Positions 1 to 8,399 of a stretch of DNA of 12,447 bases are shown in pieces. A program made the translations under genes and the position numbers. The notes beneath the pieces were generated by a model. It was not told the origin of the DNA, did not search any database, and worked only from the letters and a program-made list of their open reading frames with translations. How positions within the stretch are numbered: position 1 is the stretch's first letter; every line of letters begins with the position of its first letter. This stretch comes from Zoogloeaceae bacterium (lineage in GTDB: Bacteria > Pseudomonadota > Gammaproteobacteria > Burkholderiales > Rhodocyclaceae), in the NCBI GenBank assembly GCA_031273145.1, contig JAISSL010000194.1, positions 1 to 12,447 on the forward strand, written 5' to 3'.

Positions 1-113
1 CCGAGATCAAGGAAAGTGAAGTCTCCCTGAAAGAACAGGTTGAGGATGCCGATGGCATCTGGACGGAACGGATGAATACCCTATACTTGCAGACCAAGGA
101 GGAAGGCAAATGA
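1..113 (+). CDS. pilP: PilP C-terminus, type IV pilus inner-membrane lipoprotein (partial)
   Basis: Only the last 36 codons are present, read from base 3 to the TGA at 111-113; the gene starts left of the window. The visible end contains ESEVSLKEQVEDADGIWTER, which resembles the usual PilP tail (an SE.SL.E.V.D..G.W.ER pattern). PilP is a lipoprotein that links the PilMNO inner-membrane platform to the PilQ secretin. The identification rests on this short tail and on the ATGA overlap with pilQ, which is the normal pilMNOPQ order. The first two bases belong to the preceding codon. Confidence 0.8.
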   Translation, partial: EIKESEVSLKEQVEDADGIWTERMNTLYLQTKEEGK

Positions 114-2299
114 ACGCAATCAAGATAAACAAGGGGCTGTTGGCCTTCTGCGCGGCATGGCTGCTTGCAACACCGTTGCCGGTGTTCGCGCAGGAAGAGG
201 CTGCGGCAGAGGCTGCGGAGGCTCCGGCAGCGCCGATGCCGACGGAGAAGAACGCCATCACCGCGATCAATGTCGCGCAGCAAGGCAATGTGATCTTCTT
301 CAAGGTTGATCTGCGTTCGCCGGTTGATAATTTGCCAGCGGTTTTTTCCGTTGCGACGCCGCCCCGGATTGCGCTGGACTTTACCGAGATGGAAAATGCG
401 CTCGGTCAGACTCAGCGCGTCGTGAAGGAAGGCGATCTGACCAGTTTCAACGTCATCAGCGTGGGGGGACGAACCCGGCTGTTGCTCAATCTGGTGCGTG
501 CCATGCGGCATGAGGTGCGCCAGGAAGGGAATTCGTTGCTTGTCACCTTGACCACTCTTCCGGGGATTGCCGCGTCTGGAAAATCTTCCTCGTTTGCCTC
601 GGAGAGCATAGCGAGCGCCCATGCCATTCGTGATGTTACCTTCCGGCGGGGGCAGGATGGCGAAGCGCGCATTCTGGTGGAATTATCCGACGCAGGGACG
701 GGGATCAACATTCGCCAGCAAGGCAAATCCCTGGTGGTGGATTTTCTGAAAACCAGTTTGCCGGACAATCTGCGCCGCAAACAGGATGTGAACGATTTTG
801 CCACGCCCGTGACCCAGATTGTGACCGAACACAAGGGCGGCAATACCCAGATGACCATTACGCCCAAGGGGTTGTGGGAGCATAATGCCTATCAGGCCGA
901 TAACCTGTTTGTGATCGAGGTCAAGGCGATTGTCGAAGACCCCAACAAGCTCGTGCAGAGCAGCAGGCTGGGTTATCAGGGGCCGCGCATCAGCATCAAT
1001 TACCAGAATGGCGATGTGCGCGCGCTCTTGCGCTTGATGGCGGAAGAGCTGGGGCTGAACGCGGTCATCAGCGAGACGGTTTCCGGCACGACCACGCTGG
1101 TGCTGAAGGATGTGCCGGCGGATCAGGTGGTTGACATCATCTTCCAGCAAAAAGGGCTGGACATGCGTAAAAACGGCAATGTCATCCTGATTGCGCCGCG
1201 TGACGAAATTGACGCGCGGGAAAAGATTGCGTTTGAATCCAGGCAGACCAAGGAAGACCTGGAGCCGCTCGTTACCGAGACTTTCCAGTTGAATTATCAC
1301 GACGCCAAGGCGTTCAAGGACATCCTGACCAACAAGGAACAGCGTATTCTTTCCAAGCGGGGTAGCGCCGTGATTGACCCGCGCTCCAATCTGCTCTTTG
1401 TGCAGGATATTCCGAGCCGTCTGGAAGAGTTGCGCCGGATCATTGCCCTGACGGATGTTCCCAAACGGCAGGTGATGATCGAAGCCCGGATTGTGGAGGC
1501 GTCGGAATTTTTTGCCAGAAGCTTGGGGATGCGCCTGGGGTTTCTCAGCGGTGGTATGGTTGGTCTAAATAAGACTAATCCTTCTTGGGCGTTTGGTATT
1601 GGGGGAGATAATACCCACACCAATGCAGCCTTCACTCCTTGGAACTGGGTTGGTGAAACCCCCGCCATTCCTCCCCTGAATCAGGTAAACCTTCCTGCGA
1701 ATACGGTTTCCGGGGGAATTTCTGGATCAGCTACGGCTGAGCCTCAACTCTTCTCCTTCCTGGTCGCGAATTCCAAATACAGTAAGTTACTGAATCTGGA
1801 AATCTCGGCGATTGAAGCGGATAACCGGGGCAAGATTGTTTCTTCTCCGCGCGTCCTGACGACCGATCAGGAAGAAGCCCTGATTGAGCAGGGCATGGAA
1901 ATCCCCTACAATGAAGCCAGCAGTTCCGGCGCGACCTCGGTGAGCTTCAAGAAGGCGGTGATGTCACTCAGGGTCACGCCGCGCATCACCCCGGATGGCA
2001 GGGTCTCCATGAGCATCAAGGTCAATCAGGACTCTGCGGGAGCGCAGGTGGCTGGTAGCCTCGCAATCAACACCAAGAAGGTGGAAACCTCCGCTCTGGT
2101 CGAGAATGGTGGCACGGTCGTGATTGGCGGAATTTATGAGATGGCCACGAGGAAAACGGTCAATAAGGTGCCTTTTTTGGGAAATATCCCGGTAATTGGC
2201 AACCTCTTCAAGAATACGGATTCTGTGGTTGACAAGCGCGAGCTGCTGGTCTTCATCACCCCCCGGATTGTGAGCGAGAACCTGACGGTTTCCAACTGA
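110..2299 (+). CDS. pilQ: Type IV pilus secretin PilQ
   Basis: This is the outer-membrane secretin through which the type IV pilus passes, acting in twitching motility and DNA uptake. The 729-residue protein has a signal peptide (hydrophobic 9-26, likely cut after VFA at 27), then an Ala/Glu-rich linker. Two AMIN domains follow (about 48-150 and 170-272) that bind peptidoglycan. Next are an STN/N0 domain (about 293-365), an N1 secretin domain (about 389-455) and the C-terminal secretin barrel (about 460-721). The secretin signature VPFLGNIPVIGNLF lies at 687-700 and the family end ELLVFITPRIV is present. The start is fixed by an ideal AAGGAGG at 96-102, 7 nt upstream, and the ATG overlaps the pilP stop, implying translational coupling. 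Length is normal for the family. Residues about 482-545 form a Gly/Asn/Pro-rich segment with more A/T-ending codons than its flanks. The usual betaproteobacterial neighbours aroK and aroB are not downstream. Confidence 0.97.
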   Translation: MNAIKINKGLLAFCAAWLLATPLPVFAQEEAAAEAAEAPAAPMPTEKNAITAINVAQQGNVIFFKVDLRSPVDNLPAVFSVATPPRIALDFTEMENALGQTQRVVKEGDLTSFNVISVGGRTRLLLNLVRAMRHEVRQEGNSLLVTLTTLPGIAASGKSSSFASESIASAHAIRDVTFRRGQDGEARILVELSDAGTGINIRQQGKSLVVDFLKTSLPDNLRRKQDVNDFATPVTQIVTEHKGGNTQMTITPKGLWEHNAYQADNLFVIEVKAIVEDPNKLVQSSRLGYQGPRISINYQNGDVRALLRLMAEELGLNAVISETVSGTTTLVLKDVPADQVVDIIFQQKGLDMRKNGNVILIAPRDEIDAREKIAFESRQTKEDLEPLVTETFQLNYHDAKAFKDILTNKEQRILSKRGSAVIDPRSNLLFVQDIPSRLEELRRIIALTDVPKRQVMIEARIVEASEFFARSLGMRLGFLSGGMVGLNKTNPSWAFGIGGDNTHTNAAFTPWNWVGETPAIPPLNQVNLPANTVSGGISGSATAEPQLFSFLVANSKYSKLLNLEISAIEADNRGKIVSSPRVLTTDQEEALIEQGMEIPYNEASSSGATSVSFKKAVMSLRVTPRITPDGRVSMSIKVNQDSAGAQVAGSLAINTKKVETSALVENGGTVVIGGIYEMATRKTVNKVPFLGNIPVIGNLFKNTDSVVDKRELLVFITPRIVSENLTVSN

Positions 2300-2317
2300 T
2301 CCAGCTTGAATCCTTTG

Positions 2318-2346
2318 AAAAAGGGCGGGAAAATCCCGCCCTTTTT
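2318..2346 (+). terminator. Intrinsic terminator after pilQ
   Basis: GGGCGGGA (2323-2330), loop AAA, TCCCGCCC (2334-2341), then TTTTT. The A-run before the stem (2318-2322) can pair with the T-run, so it could also stop transcription from the other strand. It lies 18 nt after the pilQ stop and ends the pil operon. Confidence 0.93.
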
Positions 2347-2374
2347 ATTGGGAAAAGCCAAAAGGAAAATTCTG

Positions 2375-3553
<1,179 letters not shown>

Positions 3554-5137
3554 TTATCCGCCAAAAATTTCGGATAGCAGGTAAAAGATACCTGTCGCCA
3601 TGAGTGCCGAAGCGGGGACGGTAATGACCCAGGCGGCAATGATCTTTTGCAGTTGCGAACGCTTGACGAGTTCGCGGCGGTAGAACTTTTTCATGCCTTT
3701 TCGTTCCGGCTTGGAGAAGTTGGCGGGGTCCTGTTTCAGCCGGGATTGCAGTTTCAGTTCTTTTAACATCGTTCCCTTCTGGTTCAGCGGGGCAGCCTTG
3801 AACGACGTGAGAAAGGCATTGACGGCCGCAAGATTGTCCTGGGAATGGTGGGCGCGAATTTCATCTTCCATGCGGGCATAATTGGCTTTCAGATACTCGC
3901 GTAAAAAACCGACGCCAAACACGCCACCCACGGCAATATGCGTAGAGCTGACCGGCATTCCAAGCTGGCTGGCGATGATGACGGTCAAGGCGGAAGCCAT
4001 CGCAATGCAGTAGGCGCGCATCTTGTCGAGTTCGGTAATTTCGGAACCCACGGTACGGATGAGCTTGGGGCCGAATAGGGCAAGCCCCAGGGAAATTCCG
4101 ATTGCGCCCACCATCATGACCCAGAAGGGAATCGCAACTTCGCCTGCGCTAGTCGTCTCGCCGCCCAGCGCGTGGGCAATGGCCGCAAGGGGGCCTACCG
4201 CATTGGCGACATCGTTGGAGCCATGCGCGAAACTAAGAAGCGCGGCGGAAAAAATGAGGGGCACGGTAAAAAGCTGATTGACGCTTTCCTTGGTGTTTTC
4301 GCACACGGCCATGCGTTTTCTAAGAAAGGGGCGCAGGAACAGAAAAACCGCAAGGCCGACGCAGAAGCCGGTGAGGAAGGCGCATTCCGTGCTGACAGGC
4401 CAGACTTTTTTCAGTCCCTTCAACATGAGGTATGTCGTAAAAGTCCAGGCCATCAGGGCGACCAGCAGCGGCACGGTCTTTGCGGCGGCGGCCAGCATAT
4501 CCGTCTGATAGGTGATGGATCGCTTGATGAGATAAAGCAGCCCTGCCGCCGCAATGCCTCCCAGAATGGGGGAGACAATCCAGCTTGTGACGATGCTGGT
4601 GAGCATGTTCCAGTTGACGACTTCCCAACCGGCGGCGGCTGCGCCTGCACCAAGCACCGCGCCGACGATGGAATGGGTGGTGGATACCGGCGCGCCGATG
4701 GCGGTAGCAATGTTGAGCCACAGGGCGCCGGCCAAGAGCGCCGCCATCATCAGCCAGACGAAGGTACGGTTATCGGCAACGCCGGCGGGGTCAATGATGC
4801 CATCCCGGATGGTGGCAACCACGTCGCCCCCGGCAATCAACGCGCCTGCGGCTTCGAACAGGGCGGCAATCAGGAGCGCGCCGCCCATCGTAATGGCGTG
4901 GGAACCGACCGAAGGGCCTACGTTGTTGGCAACGTCGTTCGCGCCGATGTTCATGGCCATGTAAGCGCCAATCGTCGCGGCAATGGCAAGCAGCAATCCT
5001 TCTTCGCCGCTGATGCCAAACGAGCTGGCATACAGCAGGACGCACAGCAGGAAGACGAAGCAGATGCCCATGCGAAGCGACTCCAGCTTGCCTTTTCGGG
5101 TCGCTTTTTCCAGATTGTCAATATACTTGAGTTCCAT
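3554..5137 (-). CDS. pit: PiT-family inorganic phosphate transporter
   Basis: This is an inner-membrane permease of the PHO4/PiT family, normally importing phosphate as a metal-phosphate complex driven by the proton or sodium gradient. The 527-residue protein has about ten or more hydrophobic segments. It carries both family signatures: GANDVANNVGPSVGS at 65-79 and GSNDVANAVGP at 306-316. Each is followed by an ST(T/H)-type motif (APVSTTHSIVGAVLGAG near 149-165, and MPVSSTHIAVGGVFGVG near 394-410). This shows the inverted-repeat architecture of the family. A charged cytosolic stretch (about 415-495, Lys/Arg-rich) precedes a last membrane segment (about 498-522). The N-terminus has a basic leader before the first helix at about 23-39. 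No PhoU-like gene lies beside it, although many low-affinity systems have one. The Shine-Dalgarno is weak. It is the last gene of the leftward group, 52 nt after recD, and could be read through or have its own promoter. The transported ion cannot be told from sequence. Confidence 0.93.
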   Translation of the reverse strand: MELKYIDNLEKATRKGKLESLRMGICFVFLLCVLLYASSFGISGEEGLLLAIAATIGAYMAMNIGANDVANNVGPSVGSHAITMGGALLIAALFEAAGALIAGGDVVATIRDGIIDPAGVADNRTFVWLMMAALLAGALWLNIATAIGAPVSTTHSIVGAVLGAGAAAAGWEVVNWNMLTSIVTSWIVSPILGGIAAAGLLYLIKRSITYQTDMLAAAAKTVPLLVALMAWTFTTYLMLKGLKKVWPVSTECAFLTGFCVGLAVFLFLRPFLRKRMAVCENTKESVNQLFTVPLIFSAALLSFAHGSNDVANAVGPLAAIAHALGGETTSAGEVAIPFWVMMVGAIGISLGLALFGPKLIRTVGSEITELDKMRAYCIAMASALTVIIASQLGMPVSSTHIAVGGVFGVGFLREYLKANYARMEDEIRAHHSQDNLAAVNAFLTSFKAAPLNQKGTMLKELKLQSRLKQDPANFSKPERKGMKKFYRRELVKRSQLQKIIAAWVITVPASALMATGIFYLLSEIFGG

Positions 5138-5189
5138 GCCTGCTTTCTTTCGGAGGGAGGCTCCGGCAAGGGGCGCATTGTCACATAAA

Positions 5190-6896
5190 TTACGGCAAAA
5201 TGACTAGGTTTTTGTCATGGAATTGCTGTATCCGTTCAGTCAGGGAGTTTTTTCGTTGGCGGGCGCGTTTCAGCGCCGTGGCGAACAATTGCGGTTCGCC
5301 GATCAGGAGAACCTGTTTTTTGGCGCGGGTGAGCGCGGTATAAACCAGTTCGCGGGTTAAAAGCGGCGTATCCTGCCCCGGCAGAACGAGCGCGACGCGG
5401 GTGAATTCCGAGCCTTGCGCCTTGTGCACGGTTAAGGCAAATGCAGTCTCGAATTCCGGTAAGCGATGGATGTCCAGATAACGCCAATCTCCTTCCGGGT
5501 CGGGAAAGCAGGCTTTGAGGTGGGGAGAATCGGGCGTTGCGGGCAGCAAAATGCCGGTATCGCCGTTGTAGAGGCGGGTATCCGGGTCGTTGCGGGTGAC
5601 CATGATCGCCTGTCCGGGAAAGAGGGTGCCGGCGGAGTGACGCGGGGCAAAAAGGCGGTTCAAATGGGCATTTAAGGCCAGCGTACCGCGCTCATTTTCG
5701 CGCAAGGCGGCAAGGATGCGAAATTCGTTTAAGGCATCAAACAGGGGCGCGGGCGAAGTGCCGGGTTGCCATGCGGCAAGCGCGTTTTTGTAGGCGGCAA
5801 AGCCCTCTGCCAGCGCATCCAACGCTTGTGGGGACAAGGTCGCCTTCGTTTCTTCAAGCCAGATGAGATCATCGCCGGGAACGGACAAGGCCGCCAATGC
5901 CGCTTCGTCATTGCCAGATGCCAACGCGCCAATCAGGCCGCCCAGCGGCGTGTCTGCTGAAAAACGGTAATTTTTTTCCAGCCGAATCACGGCTTCCCGC
6001 AAGGCTTTCGTCTCGGTGAGCGCGGCAAACACATTGCCCGCTTCCACGGCGGGCAATTGCGCGGCATCGCCGATCAGAATCAGGCGCGCGGCAGGCGGAA
6101 TGGCGCTAAAGAGCTGTTCGGCAAGGGAAAGATCGAGCATCGAGGCTTCATCCACGATGAAGAGGTCGAACGGCAGGGGATGACCGGCATGGTAACGGGG
6201 CACCAGGCCATCCGCCGACATACCCAGCAGACGATGAATCGTAAAGGTCTTGGCGGGGAGCAAGGCCGCAATTTCGGGCGGCAATGCCTGCGCGGCCTGG
6301 ATGAGCGATTCCTGCATTCTGGATGCGGCCTTGCCGGTAGGCGCGGCAAGAGCAACGCGCAGGGTGGGCGTACTGGCAAGCAGGCAGGCGAGCAGACGCG
6401 CCATCGTGCGGGTCTTGCCGGTTCCCGGCCCGCCGGAGAGGATGACGAGTTGCCGTTTGAGGGCAAGCGCAACCGCCTGCTGCTGCCGCTCATCCGCGTC
6501 ATCGGAAAAAAGTTGTTGCAACAGGGTTTGTGCCCTGTCATGTGAAGCGGGCGGCAAGGGGCGATTGCGCGCCGCAAGAAAAGCCGCCAGCCGATTTTCG
6601 GATTGCAGATAGCGGGCGAGATAAAGTCTGCCGGATGAATCGAGCATCAGCGGCTTGCCGGATGAAACGCCATCTTCATCTGCTTTTGCCAACAGGCCGG
6701 AGAGAAGGAGCGCCTGCCGTTCCGGTTCAGTTAGTTCAATGGAAGTCTCGCCTTCCTGCTCTGCCAGAATAAGCCGGTAGCCTGCCTGTCGCGCCGCGTC
6801 TTTGCCCGCTTTCTCAGACCATCTATAGCACTGGTCGGCGAAAGCGCGGGCAAACACATTGAGCAACGAGCCGGAATGCGCGGGATAAGCGAACAT
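5190..6896 (-). CDS. recD: Exodeoxyribonuclease V alpha subunit RecD (5'-3' helicase)
   Basis: RecD is the 5'-3' SF1 helicase subunit of RecBCD, which processes double-strand breaks and degrades linear foreign DNA. The 568-residue protein has an N-terminal RecBC-contact region (1-120), a Q at 139 before motif I, and Walker A GGPGTGKT (155-162). Walker B is VDEAS (248-252), motif III GDAAQLP (276-282), motif IV KNYRF (308-312), motif V TVHKAQGSEF (489-498) and motif VI VYTALTRAK with Arg524. All catalytic motifs look intact. It is shorter than RecD2 proteins and lacks their long helix-hairpin-helix N-terminus, so it is RecD1-like. The start at 6896 has no clear Shine-Dalgarno and lies 12 nt after the SPOR gene stop, suggesting coupling. 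Neither recB nor recC is in the window, unlike the common recC-recB-recD order. A dispersed arrangement has been reported for some Neisseria. Confidence 0.94.
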   Translation of the reverse strand: MFAYPAHSGSLLNVFARAFADQCYRWSEKAGKDAARQAGYRLILAEQEGETSIELTEPERQALLLSGLLAKADEDGVSSGKPLMLDSSGRLYLARYLQSENRLAAFLAARNRPLPPASHDRAQTLLQQLFSDDADERQQQAVALALKRQLVILSGGPGTGKTRTMARLLACLLASTPTLRVALAAPTGKAASRMQESLIQAAQALPPEIAALLPAKTFTIHRLLGMSADGLVPRYHAGHPLPFDLFIVDEASMLDLSLAEQLFSAIPPAARLILIGDAAQLPAVEAGNVFAALTETKALREAVIRLEKNYRFSADTPLGGLIGALASGNDEAALAALSVPGDDLIWLEETKATLSPQALDALAEGFAAYKNALAAWQPGTSPAPLFDALNEFRILAALRENERGTLALNAHLNRLFAPRHSAGTLFPGQAIMVTRNDPDTRLYNGDTGILLPATPDSPHLKACFPDPEGDWRYLDIHRLPEFETAFALTVHKAQGSEFTRVALVLPGQDTPLLTRELVYTALTRAKKQVLLIGEPQLFATALKRARQRKNSLTERIQQFHDKNLVILP

Positions 6897-6908
6897 GGCG
6901 GTTGCGGC

Positions 6909-7745
6909 TTAAGGGCGGCGGGGACGTTGAGGCGGCAGGACGACGCCTTCAATGCCCAGTTCGCGCATTTTTTTGAATACCGCGTTTGCTTCCGCCTGGG
7001 TTTTGAAGGGGCCTACCTGGACGCGGGTTTCCAGCGTGGAAGGAATGCCGTGCAGGGTAAGTCTGGCGTGGATTTCTTCGGCGCGTTGATAATTGGCAAA
7101 GACGCCCGCCTGCACGACGTAGCCGGAAACAAGGCGTGGCGGCGTCGGCTGGGATGCGGCAGGCGCATCTGTTTGCGGCGTGGCGGGTTCTGCCGGTGGG
7201 GCGGATGGAGTTGAGGCAGGCCGGGAATCGGAAGGCGGCGAAGGCGCGGTATATTCCGGCGCGACGACGCGGGGAGGAGGTTGGGGAACCGGGGGCGGAC
7301 TGGCCTTTGGCGGTCGCGGCGGGATCGGGCGTATTGTGGATGTCTGGGGGACGGACGGCGGCACAGACCCGGTAGGCGGGGCGGGCGCTATATCAGGCGG
7401 TGGCGTGGGAACCGGCGGCGGCTCAGGTGGCGCAGGCGGTTCGGGCGGCGCAGGCGGCATTTCCGGGATGAACGGCGTTTCTTCAACCGGCGGAGGTTCC
7501 GGGGGAACGGGAATTTCCGGGGGGGGAGGCGGTTCGGGGATAACCGGCTGGACAATCGGGCGCTTGGGCGGGACAGTGGGAGAAGCGGGCGGCGGCGTTT
7601 CTTCCGGCTTGGAGCTGAAAGCGTCGAACAGCGCCAGCAGCCCAAGCAGACCCAGCACCAGAATGGCCGCCAGGGTCAGGCGGCGGACGATGACATTCCT
7701 CTGTTCGGCTTCCTGATCGTCGTCGTTCGCTGAATAGGAGGCCAT
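6909..7745 (-). CDS. SPOR-domain cell-division/envelope protein with long proline-rich linker
   Basis: This 278-residue bitopic inner-membrane protein has a short acidic cytosolic tail (1-20), a membrane segment (about 23-42), then a periplasmic linker (about 48-204) made largely of Pro, Glu and Ala. The C-terminal SPOR domain (about 206-272) shows the expected YVVQAGVFANYQRAEEI start and VQVGPFKTQAEANAVFKKM second half. SPOR domains bind glycan strands stripped of stem peptides at the septum, so the protein probably acts in division or septal wall remodelling, like DedD or FtsN. The linker contains at least six PPP or longer proline runs, which are expected ribosome-stalling sites relieved by EF-P. 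The ATG follows the upstream stop after only CC, so translation is coupled to the DUF2802 gene. In many betaproteobacteria a similar protein sits between folC and cvpA; here it is next to recD instead. The exact division role is inferred. Confidence 0.9.
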   Translation of the reverse strand: MASYSANDDDQEAEQRNVIVRRLTLAAILVLGLLGLLALFDAFSSKPEETPPPASPTVPPKRPIVQPVIPEPPPPPEIPVPPEPPPVEETPFIPEMPPAPPEPPAPPEPPPVPTPPPDIAPAPPTGSVPPSVPQTSTIRPIPPRPPKASPPPVPQPPPRVVAPEYTAPSPPSDSRPASTPSAPPAEPATPQTDAPAASQPTPPRLVSGYVVQAGVFANYQRAEEIHARLTLHGIPSTLETRVQVGPFKTQAEANAVFKKMRELGIEGVVLPPQRPRRP

Positions 7746-7747
7746 GG

Positions 7748-8395
7748 TTATTTATTGCCCTTGTTTTTCATCAGGGAGACGACCAGATCGGCCTCCGCGC
7801 GGGAAATGCCGCAACGCTCGGCGATGGTGAGCGCGTCATGCCCCAGAACGGCCATTTGCATGGCTTCGCTGTAGAGCGGAGAAGCATTCTGCGTGGCCTG
7901 GGAAATTTTCAGGTTGCTACGCAGGATTTCCATTTCGTCGCGGAGTTTGGTGAAGGAGTGGCGCAGGGTATCCAGTTCTCCCCTGGTTTCTTCCAGTTCT
8001 CTGGTCAAACTTTCCACAATGGCCTTTTGCGCGATTTCGCTGCCGAGGGTGCCGGAATTTGTCATGATGTCCGCCGTTTTGGTGGGAGAAGAAGGATGCC
8101 CCGCGTGGCGAGGACGCAGGGGCGGAGGTGGCTGCGGTTTGGCATAGGTGAGTGGCGGTTCATGTTTTTTTTCCGTAGTCGTAGGTCGTTTGACGTTTCT
8201 GGAGGACGCGGACGAAGGCGCGGCAACCAGGATGGGTTCATCGCGCGCCGCAGGCGATCTGGTGGGGGGCGGCGCTGGTTTGGTCTGGCTTAACTTACGC
8301 ATTCTCCAGATGAGCCAGACCATGTAGAACACAATGATCAGGATCAGGGTCAGCAGAATTTCCCGCCAGACCGGAAAATGCGCCGTCCAGTTCAT
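7748..8395 (-). CDS. DUF2802 membrane-anchored coiled-coil protein
   Basis: I place the start at ATG 8393-8395, giving 215 residues beginning MNWTAHFPVW. A frame continues upstream to 8446 but would overlap the fadL coding end by 47 nt. The protein has one membrane segment (about 12-30) followed by basic residues. A Pro/Ser/Lys-rich low-complexity linker runs from about 38 to 115, then a Glu/Arg-rich coiled coil (about 122-163, ESLTRELEETRGELDTLRHS). The C-terminal part (about 172-210, SPLYSEAMQMAVLGHDALTI then AERCGISRAEADLVVSL) fits DUF2802, a small helix-turn-helix-like domain of unknown function. From memory, DUF2802 genes occur near chemotaxis and flagellar genes in Pseudomonas; nothing of that kind is here. 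It is 4 nt after fadL and 2 nt before the SPOR gene. Its bitopic layout (membrane anchor plus extended linker plus small domain) mirrors that of the SPOR protein. Function unknown. Confidence 0.82.
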   Translation of the reverse strand: MNWTAHFPVWREILLTLILIIVFYMVWLIWRMRKLSQTKPAPPPTRSPAARDEPILVAAPSSASSRNVKRPTTTEKKHEPPLTYAKPQPPPPLRPRHAGHPSSPTKTADIMTNSGTLGSEIAQKAIVESLTRELEETRGELDTLRHSFTKLRDEMEILRSNLKISQATQNASPLYSEAMQMAVLGHDALTIAERCGISRAEADLVVSLMKNKGNK

Positions 8396-8399
8396 TCCA

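Noticed and set aside
683..1300. Antisense frame of about 205 codons inside pilQ
   Set aside because: pilQ is unambiguous here and the antisense product shows no recognisable motifs.
4172..5188. Long + strand open frame (about 338 codons) opposite the phosphate transporter
   Set aside because: It is fully antisense to a clear PiT protein. Its product is Gly/Arg/His-rich with no family motifs, as expected for the complement of a GC-biased membrane-protein gene.
7180..7716. Glycine-rich and arginine-rich + strand frames opposite the SPOR gene
   Set aside because: They are the complement of proline codons (CCN gives NGG, hence Gly/Arg runs) and have no supporting start site.
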